Origin: G963674505 sp964575975
Lineage (GTDB): Bacteria; Desulfobacterota; Desulfobacteria; Desulfobacterales; SKZT01
Direction: 5' to 3'
Length of the DNA stretch: 25,496 bases
NCBI GenBank assembly: GCA_964575975.1
Contig: CAZNTU010000068.1
Span: forward strand, 1-25,496
The stretch's first letter is position 1. Each line of letters begins with the position of its first letter. Made by a program: the position numbers and the translations under genes. Below are positions 14,886 through 21,729 of the stretch, in pieces. The notes beneath the pieces were generated by a model. The model saw only the letters and a program-made list of their open reading frames with translations. It made no database searches and was not told the DNA's origin.

Positions 14886-15619
14886 TGGAAACACGAGACC
14901 GAAAAACGGCGCTCGTCACAGGGGCCGGAAGAGGAATAGGACGGGCGATCGCTCTGGAACTCGCCGCCGAAGGCTATTTTACGATCGTCAATTATAAAGG
15001 CAACTCCGAAGCCGCCGCGGAAACTCTTTCTCTTGTCGAAGAGGGAGGCGGAGCGGGCGAATGCGTCCAATTCGACGTAACCGACAGGGAACGAACCCGG
15101 CGCGCCTTGGACGACATTTTGAACCGCTTCGAAAATGTCGAAGTCCTCGTGAACAACGCGGGAATTGCCGCCGACGAACTGTTCGTCATGATGTCCGATA
15201 AAAGCTGGAATTCGGTGGTGGACACTTCCCTGAAAGGCTTCTTCAACGTAACCCAGCCGGTTTTGCAGCGCATGGTGACGAGAAAGCGAGGCGCAGTCGT
15301 CTCCATAGCGTCCCTTTCGGGGCTCATGGGAAACAGGGGCCAGGCCAATTACGCGGCCGCCAAGGCGGGGCTCATCGGAGCAAGCAGGTCGGTCGCAGCC
15401 GAAACCGCCCGCCTGGGAATTCGGGTCAACGTGGTCGCGCCCGGCCTGATCGAGACCGAAATGATCGCCAAGGCCCCCGTCGCCAACATCAAGGCCATGA
15501 TCCCCATGGCCAGAATCGGCAAACCCGAGGAAGTCGCCAAAGTCGTGAAATTCCTGTGCTCCGACGACGCCTCCTACATAACCGGCCAAGTCGTATCGGT
15601 AAACGGAGGCATGTTCTGA
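14885..15619 (+). CDS. fabG: 3-oxoacyl-ACP reductase (FabG-type SDR)
   Basis: Reduces 3-oxoacyl-ACP to 3-hydroxyacyl-ACP with NADPH. At 244 residues it has all the classical SDR features: TGAGRGIG (12-19), NNAG (90-93) and the catalytic triad Ser143, Tyr156, Lys160 in SLSGLMGNRGQANYAAAK. VNVVAPGLIETEM and the C-terminal YITGQVVSVNGGMF are typical of FabG. The ATG at 14885 shares its first base with the stop of the ApeP-like gene, and GGAGGG lies upstream. It is the only ketoreductase in the locus and supplies the substrate for its dehydratases. In aryl-polyene loci the equivalent role is called ApeQ. It is more likely a dedicated copy than the housekeeping FabG, though that cannot be shown. 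Confidence 0.93.
   Translation: METRDRKTALVTGAGRGIGRAIALELAAEGYFTIVNYKGNSEAAAETLSLVEEGGGAGECVQFDVTDRERTRRALDDILNRFENVEVLVNNAGIAADELFVMMSDKSWNSVVDTSLKGFFNVTQPVLQRMVTRKRGAVVSIASLSGLMGNRGQANYAAAKAGLIGASRSVAAETARLGIRVNVVAPGLIETEMIAKAPVANIKAMIPMARIGKPEEVAKVVKFLCSDDASYITGQVVSVNGGMF
15605..15609 (+). promoter_or_regulatory. Ribosome-binding site supporting a CTG start of the LolA-like gene
   Basis: GGAGG lies within the last codons of fabG, six bases before a CTG at 15616. That CTG overlaps the fabG stop as CTGA. In the reading frame of the LolA-like gene there is no ATG, GTG or TTG between it and the signal peptide, so this site decides the start. Confidence 0.5.
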
Positions 15620-16248
15620 TCGCGAATTTTCGAAAAAGCCCTCTCTTCGGCATTTTTTCCCGCCTTTTCCTTGGAATTTCTTTCTTCTTTCTGACCGGAT
15701 GGGCCGACACCTGGGAAGGCATCGCCGAAAAAACGGGGACCATCGAAACCGTGCGGGCCGAATTCGTCCAGGAAAAGCACCTGGAAATCCTGTCCGAACC
15801 GCTGGTTTCCAAAGGGCGCATGTTTTTCAAGTCGCCCCGGTCCTTGCGGTGGGAATACGCGGAACCTTTCCAGAGCGTGCTTCTTGCCCGCGACGGCAAG
15901 GTCGAACGCTTCGTCAAGGGCGACGACGGCTTCGCGCGGGACGCCGGAACCAGACTGGAAGCCATGCGCGTGGTCATGGACGAAATAGCCTCGTGGATGG
16001 GCGGACAGTTCCGGAACAACCCGAATTTCGACGCGGCGCTCGAACCGGGTCCGAAAATAGTCCTCGTCCCCAAGGAAAAAGCACTGGCTCAGATTATTAA
16101 AAGGATCGAGCTTTCGCTTTCCAGCGTCCCGGGGCTGATCGAGTCGGTCTCGATCTTCGAAAACGAAACCACGTTCACGAAACTGGTTTTCACGGACGCG
16201 CAATTGAATGGAAAGCTCGAGGATTCGCTGTTTGAGCGTATCGACTGA
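15616..16248 (+). CDS. LolA-like outer-membrane lipoprotein carrier protein
   Basis: LolA shuttles lipoproteins across the periplasm; LolA-like proteins in aryl-polyene loci are thought to move the lipid product. The 210-residue protein has a signal peptide (positively charged start, hydrophobic FSRLFLGISFFFLTGWA, cleavage near residue 30). The mature part begins WEGIAEKTGTIETVRAEFVQEKHLEILSEPLVSKGRMFFKSPRSLRWEYAEPF, the classical LolA opening with FxQ and the G.f.f..P..lrW.Y pattern. A GTG at 15556 would add 20 residues before the signal, so the CTG at 15616, coupled to the fabG stop, is preferred; this is an unusual start codon. It overlaps the following lipoprotein gene by 41 bases. Sorting towards the outer membrane is inferred. 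Confidence 0.82.
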   Translation: MIANFRKSPLFGIFSRLFLGISFFFLTGWADTWEGIAEKTGTIETVRAEFVQEKHLEILSEPLVSKGRMFFKSPRSLRWEYAEPFQSVLLARDGKVERFVKGDDGFARDAGTRLEAMRVVMDEIASWMGGQFRNNPNFDAALEPGPKIVLVPKEKALAQIIKRIELSLSSVPGLIESVSIFENETTFTKLVFTDAQLNGKLEDSLFERID

Positions 16249-17002
16249 AAAAGCGGAAAACGTTCGACCCGAGGCCTTTTATTCGAAGAAGAAAACTGTC
16301 GCTTTGGGCGCGGTTCTTTTACTGCTTTCCCTGTTCGTCTTTTCCTCGTGTGCCCGAACGAGAGAGCCGCCGCGATTGTATCCTGCGGATTTCGACGAAC
16401 GAGAGGCGATCATAGCCGAGTGCGAGAGATTTTTCCCGTCGGGCGGGTGGAATTTCGTCCATTCCATCGAGGCGAGTTTTCCGGGGGACAAAAAGACATT
16501 CGCGACCGGCGTCGCTAATATTTCGGAAACCGGACCGATACGTTCGATCATGATGACTCTCGAGGGACTGGTGGTTTTCGACGCCGAATACGACAAGGAG
16601 CTTACGATTAACAGGGGAGTCCCCCCCTTCGATTCGCCGGAATTCGCCAAAGGCCTCGTTCGGGACATCCTGCTGATGTTCCGGAAACCCGAGGGAGAAC
16701 CGGTCGCGGTCGGAAAATCGGAAGCCGGGGAATATATTTGCCGGTTCGATCGGGACGACGGGTTCTCCACCGACCTGATCGCGAGGGAAAACCGGGAACT
16801 ACATATAAAGGTATATCTGAACGGCCACCCGTTCCGCACGGTACGGATGTTCGAAACGGAAACCTCGCCGTTCCCCGGAATTCCCGACAAGGTAGAGCTG
16901 ACGGCCCACGGACCGCGCGCGTACGAGTTGAAGCTCAGGCTGGTTCGGGCGGAGCGGACGGTCGAGCTTGGAAAGATGAAAACGAATCTTCTACAACAAT
17001 GA
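16208..17002 (+). CDS. Outer-membrane-type lipoprotein, DUF3261-like
   Basis: A 264-residue predicted lipoprotein: three lysines, a hydrophobic stretch and a lipobox VFSSC (Cys48 as the lipidated residue). Residue +2 is Ala, so by the Lol sorting rule of enteric bacteria it would be exported to the outer membrane. The mature part has LEGLVVFDAEYDKEL, RGVPPFDSPEFAKGLVRDILLMF and VELTAHGPRAYELKLRL. This resembles the DUF3261 lipoproteins that accompany aryl-polyene loci, but that match is from memory. The ATG at 16208 overlaps the LolA gene; a TTG at 16232 behind GAGGA is an alternative start. The tight coupling to the LolA-like gene suggests they act together in envelope delivery. Confidence 0.75.
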   Translation: MESSRIRCLSVSTEKAENVRPEAFYSKKKTVALGAVLLLLSLFVFSSCARTREPPRLYPADFDEREAIIAECERFFPSGGWNFVHSIEASFPGDKKTFATGVANISETGPIRSIMMTLEGLVVFDAEYDKELTINRGVPPFDSPEFAKGLVRDILLMFRKPEGEPVAVGKSEAGEYICRFDRDDGFSTDLIARENRELHIKVYLNGHPFRTVRMFETETSPFPGIPDKVELTAHGPRAYELKLRLVRAERTVELGKMKTNLLQQ

Positions 17003-17008
17003 GAAAAA

Positions 17009-18286
17009 ATGTCCCAACCGATTAAATTCAAACTGATCTATCCCAAATGGCCCAAGCTGTTCGAGCAAACCGAGTTCCATCTTCCTCCCCACGGGCCGGT
17101 GGTGTTCGCCGCCGCCCTGCCCGACGACGTCGACGTGCAGTTCGTGGACGAAAACCTGGAAACGATCGATTTCGACGAACCCGTCGATTTCGTGGGAATA
17201 TCCATGATGCTCACGGTCCAGGTCAAGCGAGGCTGGCAAATCGCCGACGCCTACAGGGAAAAGGGCGTGCCCGTGATTTTCGGAGGGATCGCGACCATGC
17301 TCCACGCCGAGGAAACCGCCGCGCATGCAGACGCCGTGTTCGTAGGCGAGGCCGAAGGCCGGATGGAGGAGGTCTTCTCGGATTTCAAAAGCGGAAAGCT
17401 AAAGAAAATCTACGACTATCTGGATTCCCCTCCCCCCATTGAAATCGTGGGGACCGCCCGCCGGGACATTTTGAACCGGGAACTTTACCAATACCGGGGG
17501 GTCCGCATGTTCGACCTGGTCCACGCGTCCCGGGGATGCCGCTTCCACTGCTATCCGTGCGCCGTGGCGTACCTGGGAGGAAGGAAGTTCAGGCCTCGCC
17601 CCGTGGACAAGACCATCGCGGAGATGGCGAGCATAGACAACAACCGTCTTTTCCTGGTGGACAACTCCCTGGCCCAGGATACGCAATGGGAGAAGGATCT
17701 GTTTGTGGAAATGATCCCGCTCAACAAGAAATGGTGCAGCCATCCCATCGAGGACAAACCCGAAGTGCTGGACCTGGCCGCGAGGGCCGGGGCATGGTAC
17801 GTGTATCAAGCGGTCTTCGACACGTCCGACCTGATCCGGGACAGGATCAAAAGGTACCACGACCACGGCATAGCCGTGGAGGGCACCATTCTCCTGGGCC
17901 TGGACGACCACACGGAGGACTTCGTCAAGCGCCTGATCGACTTTCTGCTGGAAATCGATCTGGACTTGGCCGAATTCACCGTTCTCACGCCTTTTCCCCA
18001 CACGAAGGCGTACGAGGACCTGAAAAGGCAAAATCGCATCTTTTCGTTCGACTGGGACGAATATTCCGCCGACAAGGTGGTTTACTACCCTAGGAACATG
18101 AGCCCCGAGAAATTGCAGGAACTTCTCGACTACGCCTGGAAAACGTTCTACGCCGAGGAGTCCCAGACGATCAAGATGTTCAAGCTTTATCAGAAGGTCG
18201 TTCGAAAGGAGCTGCGGGACGGGGCCTACCGTCCAAGGGAAAGGAGTCTGACCAACCGGGCGTTCGGAAGGAATCTCCACGAGTAA
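17009..18286 (+). CDS. B12-binding-type radical SAM protein
   Basis: A 425-residue protein with an N-terminal B12-binding-type Rossmann domain (VGISMMLTVQVKRGW about 62-76, VIFGGIATM about 89-97, FVGEAEG about 111-117) and a radical SAM cluster motif CRFHCYPC (Cys177, 181, 184). The pattern VEGTILLGLDDHTEDF is the usual strand-turn in this superfamily. DxHxxG is not present; the aligned segment is DENLETIDF, so canonical base-off His ligation is unlikely. Overall it resembles the HpnJ/HpnP type of lipid-modifying enzymes more than the B12-type radical SAM protein at 12511-13860. It is the last gene before the assembly gap, six bases after the lipoprotein gene. Its substrate is inferred to be the acyl product. 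Confidence 0.85.
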   Translation: MSQPIKFKLIYPKWPKLFEQTEFHLPPHGPVVFAAALPDDVDVQFVDENLETIDFDEPVDFVGISMMLTVQVKRGWQIADAYREKGVPVIFGGIATMLHAEETAAHADAVFVGEAEGRMEEVFSDFKSGKLKKIYDYLDSPPPIEIVGTARRDILNRELYQYRGVRMFDLVHASRGCRFHCYPCAVAYLGGRKFRPRPVDKTIAEMASIDNNRLFLVDNSLAQDTQWEKDLFVEMIPLNKKWCSHPIEDKPEVLDLAARAGAWYVYQAVFDTSDLIRDRIKRYHDHGIAVEGTILLGLDDHTEDFVKRLIDFLLEIDLDLAEFTVLTPFPHTKAYEDLKRQNRIFSFDWDEYSADKVVYYPRNMSPEKLQELLDYAWKTFYAEESQTIKMFKLYQKVVRKELRDGAYRPRERSLTNRAFGRNLHE

Positions 18287-18293
18287 TCCTCGA

Positions 18294-18393
18294 NNNNNNN
18301 NNNNNNNNNNNNNNNNNNNNNNNNNNNNNNNNNNNNNNNNNNNNNNNNNNNNNNNNNNNNNNNNNNNNNNNNNNNNNNNNNNNNNNNNNNNNN
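18294..18393. other. Assembly gap (100 N)
   Basis: Exactly 100 N follow the last B12-type radical SAM gene by a few bases. The true distance is unknown because 100 N is a conventional placeholder. Genes of the rightward operon may be missing here, and joining of the two flanks is not proven by the sequence. Confidence 0.98.
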
Positions 18394-18403
18394 CGAAAAT
18401 CCG

Positions 18404-19963
18404 CTACTCCCCGGCTTTCCGAGGTTCCACTTTTAGAAAGTTCTCCAGTATTTCTCCATCCTTGATCGCCATGTAGGAGTCCGACCAATAGGCGTCGTCG
18501 GACGCCTTTGTTTCGAGAATTTTTTCGTCCTCGCTCAGATACGCGAAAACATATCTGAAAAGATTGACATGGCTCCGAATAGCGCCTTTTTCCAACGCAT
18601 CGGACAGGGGTCCCAAAGCCCGGATTCCCGCGAAAACACCGAAACGGTCCAAAATGAACAGGCTGTTCGGCAGCGTTTTCCCCTCCCTGTCCTCGTCGGG
18701 TCGAAATCCCCAGCTACCGTGGTCGCCAACCATAATAATGATCGATTCGGGGTCTTTGCCGACTATAAATTCAACCAAATCAGCAAGGACAAGATTGGCC
18801 GATTCGACAATCCCGCCGTATCCCCTTCTGAATTCCCTCAGCTGCTGGTTTACCTCTTCTTTCGAACCTTTTTTCAACCGCGATGGAGAATGTCCCGGAA
18901 CATCCAGGTATACGAAGCTGAAATACGGGACTTTCTCGACGATGGATTCCTCAATCCGTTTCTTTATGGCAACGAAAGAAGCTTCTTTTCGGCTTTCCAG
19001 GAACGTGGACTTTGTCAAATCCTGGCCGGTCAGAAAAACCGTCAATCCATGGAACAGGGAGGGCGAAGGAAGACAAAAGTCCACGGCCGCGCCGTTTGGC
19101 ATCAGGATCGCCGAATCGTGCAAAAATTGAATTTTATAGTTGTTGGCTTTGAAAATATCGATAACGGGATTGCATGTTTTCGCCTCCATCATTCTTCTTC
19201 CTCCGACCGACTCGAAATTGCCGATATTGATCGAACCGAAATGATGCTCCATTGCGAAAAGAGAGGGGAGGGAGGCGAGGGTGTGGTGATAGTTGCTGAA
19301 ATGGCCGTGGTTGATTTTCATTCCAAGCCGCTCCATTCGCGAATAAAACGGGGAGTTGTCGAAATTGTTGATCTGCAGCAGAGCGGGTTTGCTCGGGTAG
19401 CTCTCGGCTATTACAAGATAGACGTTGGGAGTTTTCCGGAACTTGATTTTTTCGTATACGGCCTTGTTTTTCGCCGCCCAACTTTCTATAGGCGCATTGG
19501 TTCCCATATGCAACTCGAACACGAGGCTTAGCGCCGCCAACGACGAAAAAACCAGAAAGAAACCAAACAACGGTTTCAATCCGTCTTTATGGCTACTCCA
19601 CCCGAAATAGGCGACAACGGAGAATATTATCGCGCATAGAAGAACCTTTGGAATATCGATGCCGTCCAGAGTATTTCTGAGCAAGTAGACGCTCAACAAA
19701 ACAGAAAAAGCAGCCAGAGCCGGATTCAAAAGCGAAGAACGGACCGAGGAACCGTCCTGACCGCGATTCGCTTTTCCGCGAGAAAACCGTACGGCTCCTT
19801 CGAGCAATAATGTCGGCAAAATCACCACAAACAGCGAAAAAATGGAAGCCCCCGCCAATAAGATCAGATTCTGAGCGAGAGAAAAAATGTGCCAGTTGTT
19901 GCTTAAAAAGAAAACGGCGGGATACAATCCGGCCAGAACAGCGATCGCAATTCTAATGCGCAT
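18404..19963 (-). CDS. Membrane alkaline-phosphatase-superfamily enzyme (LTA synthase / phosphoglycerol transferase-like sulfatase fold)
   Basis: About 519 residues, with roughly five N-terminal membrane helices (first near 5-25, last ending near 150) and a periplasmic catalytic domain. Motifs fit the LtaS-type branch: metal-binding Glu in VIAESYPSKP (about 187), a candidate Thr nucleophile in HHTLASLPSL (about 228) and the metal-binding Asp-His in MVGDHGSWGF (about 414). The CxPxR motif of true sulfatases is missing. Such enzymes transfer phosphoglycerol or phosphoethanolamine to glycans or lipids. The start at 19963 gives a natural hydrophobic N-terminus and follows AAGGA; an ATG at 19984 is the alternative. 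It overlaps the end of the upstream methyltransferase gene. Substrate unknown. Confidence 0.8.
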   Translation of the reverse strand: MRIRIAIAVLAGLYPAVFFLSNNWHIFSLAQNLILLAGASIFSLFVVILPTLLLEGAVRFSRGKANRGQDGSSVRSSLLNPALAAFSVLLSVYLLRNTLDGIDIPKVLLCAIIFSVVAYFGWSSHKDGLKPLFGFFLVFSSLAALSLVFELHMGTNAPIESWAAKNKAVYEKIKFRKTPNVYLVIAESYPSKPALLQINNFDNSPFYSRMERLGMKINHGHFSNYHHTLASLPSLFAMEHHFGSINIGNFESVGGRRMMEAKTCNPVIDIFKANNYKIQFLHDSAILMPNGAAVDFCLPSPSLFHGLTVFLTGQDLTKSTFLESRKEASFVAIKKRIEESIVEKVPYFSFVYLDVPGHSPSRLKKGSKEEVNQQLREFRRGYGGIVESANLVLADLVEFIVGKDPESIIIMVGDHGSWGFRPDEDREGKTLPNSLFILDRFGVFAGIRALGPLSDALEKGAIRSHVNLFRYVFAYLSEDEKILETKASDDAYWSDSYMAIKDGEILENFLKVEPRKAGE

Positions 19964-21362
19964 GTCCGGAACAGTCCTTTCCATGTGAGCTTTTCATCAG
20001 AAACACAGATCGTTTCGAATCCGCCACGTTTTCCCGGCCGAGAATATCGAAATGCGCCGAAAATTCTTCGAGGAAATTCTCGCAGGTGTAGGCGTCGAAA
20101 ATGTCCTCCCGGCTAAGTAACAGCCTTTGTACCTGCGAATCCTCTCGCGGCACGAATTCCACGATCAGAAAACGGCAAAGCTTGGAAAAATATTTCGCCA
20201 AGTAACCAAGAGGAATGTTGTTCGAAATGGCGAGATGATGAACCAGGGCAAGGGCCATGCCCACATCCGCCTTGCCCCGATTCTGGAGGGACATCCTTTC
20301 TGTGGAGGCGAAACCTATGGAAGGAGAAGGATTTGCGAAATCCATTACCAGGGGCAATATTTTCGTTTCGTTGTTCGCTTTGACCGCCAAATAGTTTCTT
20401 TCGACAGCGCCCGCATCGATGTCGAAACATACGATATGCTCCGCATGCTCCTGAATCGCGCGGCTTACGAATCCTGTGTTGCCTCCGAAATCCCAGACCA
20501 TGTTCGCAATGGGTATTTGTCTCACGAAATTCGAAACCAGTTCGATTTTGCTTCTCAATGCATTGTCGCTGTAGTTCGTATCTTTGTAATATTCGGCCCA
20601 TTCGGTTTCTTCGGAACGCCATTTCAATTTTGTAACGGTATCTTTCAGGGAAATGGCGAAATCGAGCATTTGAGAGACGGACATTTTTTTCGGATTTTTC
20701 AACGCTTCCGGTTTGTCGGCGTATTTTTTCTGGGAGTTCGCGTGACACAGAAAATGAACGAAAAGTCCGAAGTCAATCAATTTCCGGGCAGGTACGAGTT
20801 TGCGGGCCAAGGGAAGCGGAATTCCGTCCATGTAATTCTTCAGAAGAGATTGCATACCGGGATCGACTTTAGACACAAGCACAAGCGGGGCTAAAAAATG
20901 CCTGCAAAATTGACCGTACGCCGGCCATATGGGATATTTGTCGAACAAATCGAAAGAGAGATGATCGATGAAAACCGGTTTTCCATTCAGAAACTGAACG
21001 TTGTAAGCGCTAGCGTCTTTCAAGAGAAAACCGCGTTCCATCCCGCAGATATGAAGATCGAGCGTCAGCAGGGCCGCATCTTTCAATTGGCTGAAAGACC
21101 ATTCGTAGGGATAGGAGACGAAAGGCAAAACTTCCGGCGCCAATACGAAGGAAACGCTTTCGGAAAGGTTTGGGAAATTATCCGACGAGACTTCCTTAAA
21201 TGCCACGATTTTACGTTCCGCCGTCAGCTCGTCGAAAAGGCCCGAGCGCTTTACAGCATCGTAAGTGTTCGCGTATCCGCCGGTCACGGTTCGGTAAAGT
21301 ACGCCATTTTGCCAAAAGAGGTGCCCGGAAGGGTCTCGGAAGGAAGACGTCACGTTTTTCAT
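19953..21362 (-). CDS. Class I SAM-dependent methyltransferase, NoeA-like two-domain protein
   Basis: A 469-residue protein. Its C-terminal half holds a Rossmann methyltransferase domain with motif I WDFGGNTGFVS (about 290-300), the acidic motif II end FDID and a likely motif IV in MALALVHHLAI. Its N-terminal half carries LLKDASAYNVQFLNGKPVFIDHLSF (about 113-137), the conserved signature of NoeA-type nodulation proteins and relatives. NoeA methylates or modifies Nod factor in rhizobia, but this group is much wider and its usual substrate is unknown. The ATG at 21362 overlaps the stop of the small upstream gene as ATGA, which fixes the start. It overlaps the following enzyme gene by a few bases. 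Its job is probably modification of a glycan or lipid exported by the cassette, by inference only. Confidence 0.82.
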   Translation of the reverse strand: MKNVTSSFRDPSGHLFWQNGVLYRTVTGGYANTYDAVKRSGLFDELTAERKIVAFKEVSSDNFPNLSESVSFVLAPEVLPFVSYPYEWSFSQLKDAALLTLDLHICGMERGFLLKDASAYNVQFLNGKPVFIDHLSFDLFDKYPIWPAYGQFCRHFLAPLVLVSKVDPGMQSLLKNYMDGIPLPLARKLVPARKLIDFGLFVHFLCHANSQKKYADKPEALKNPKKMSVSQMLDFAISLKDTVTKLKWRSEETEWAEYYKDTNYSDNALRSKIELVSNFVRQIPIANMVWDFGGNTGFVSRAIQEHAEHIVCFDIDAGAVERNYLAVKANNETKILPLVMDFANPSPSIGFASTERMSLQNRGKADVGMALALVHHLAISNNIPLGYLAKYFSKLCRFLIVEFVPREDSQVQRLLLSREDIFDAYTCENFLEEFSAHFDILGRENVADSKRSVFLMKSSHGKDCSGHAH

Positions 21363-21574
21363 TTCGGCTTTTCCGGTTCTTGGTCTGAAACCCGGTTTTT
21401 TATGAAAAACTGCTTTATCTTTCCAAAGAATCTCTTTACGAAGTAGATGGATCCGATGGCTGACGCGGCGACTATCTGCAGCATGTAACTGCCGGTTCCA
21501 AAATCCAAATACGCATTGGCGTCTTCGATTGTCAAAACGTAAAATAACGATGAAAGAACAAGGAATTTGAGCAC
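21359..21574 (-). CDS. Small exported or membrane protein (YLDxGTGSY family)
   Basis: A 71-residue protein translated from a GTG start behind GGGAGG. It has a signal sequence (LKFLVLSSLFYVLTIEDANA) followed by YLDFGTGSYMLQ, which belongs to a conserved family of small proteins with a YLDPGTGSxxLQ motif. A second hydrophobic stretch VAASAIGSIYF and a basic tail FVKRFFGKIKQFFIKNR follow. Here the Pro of the usual motif is Phe. It heads the three-gene cassette and is translationally coupled to the methyltransferase through an ATGA overlap. Function is unknown; members often sit beside glycan- or phosphotransferase-type genes, from memory. Confidence 0.78.
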   Translation of the reverse strand: MLKFLVLSSLFYVLTIEDANAYLDFGTGSYMLQIVAASAIGSIYFVKRFFGKIKQFFIKNRVSDQEPEKPK

Positions 21575-21703
21575 AAGCAGCCTCCCGTTTAATTGTTCGA
21601 AATTCCGTCCGTCGCAATTCCCGAAAATCGGTTTATTTTATCACGGCCATACGATTTTTTTCGAGTTTTTTTTCGCCGGCAGCAATAAAATCCAATACCC
21701 GCG

Positions 21704-21725
21704 AATGAACCTTCAATGAACCTTC
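21704..21725. repeat. Perfect 11-base tandem duplication
   Basis: AATGAACCTTC occurs twice without spacer (21704-21714 and 21715-21725), just downstream of the histidine kinase stop. It is probably a small replication-slippage duplication. No terminator structure is evident in this 155-base intergenic stretch. Confidence 0.7.
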
Positions 21726-21729
21726 GTCG

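Noticed and set aside
5641..18286. A standard aryl-polyene cluster.
   Set aside because: The LolA, lipoprotein, FabG, ApeP-like and KAS genes fit, but no ammonia-lyase, AMP-ligase or MMPL exporter is seen, and four radical SAM genes are not part of that pathway.
5641..18286. A confirmed ladderane cluster.
   Set aside because: Gene types are suggestive, but no sequence comparison was possible, and related clusters exist in organisms not known to make ladderanes.
18404..19963. True sulfatase.
   Set aside because: No CxPxR or SxPxR motif; the Thr region and Glu fit the LtaS-type branch better.
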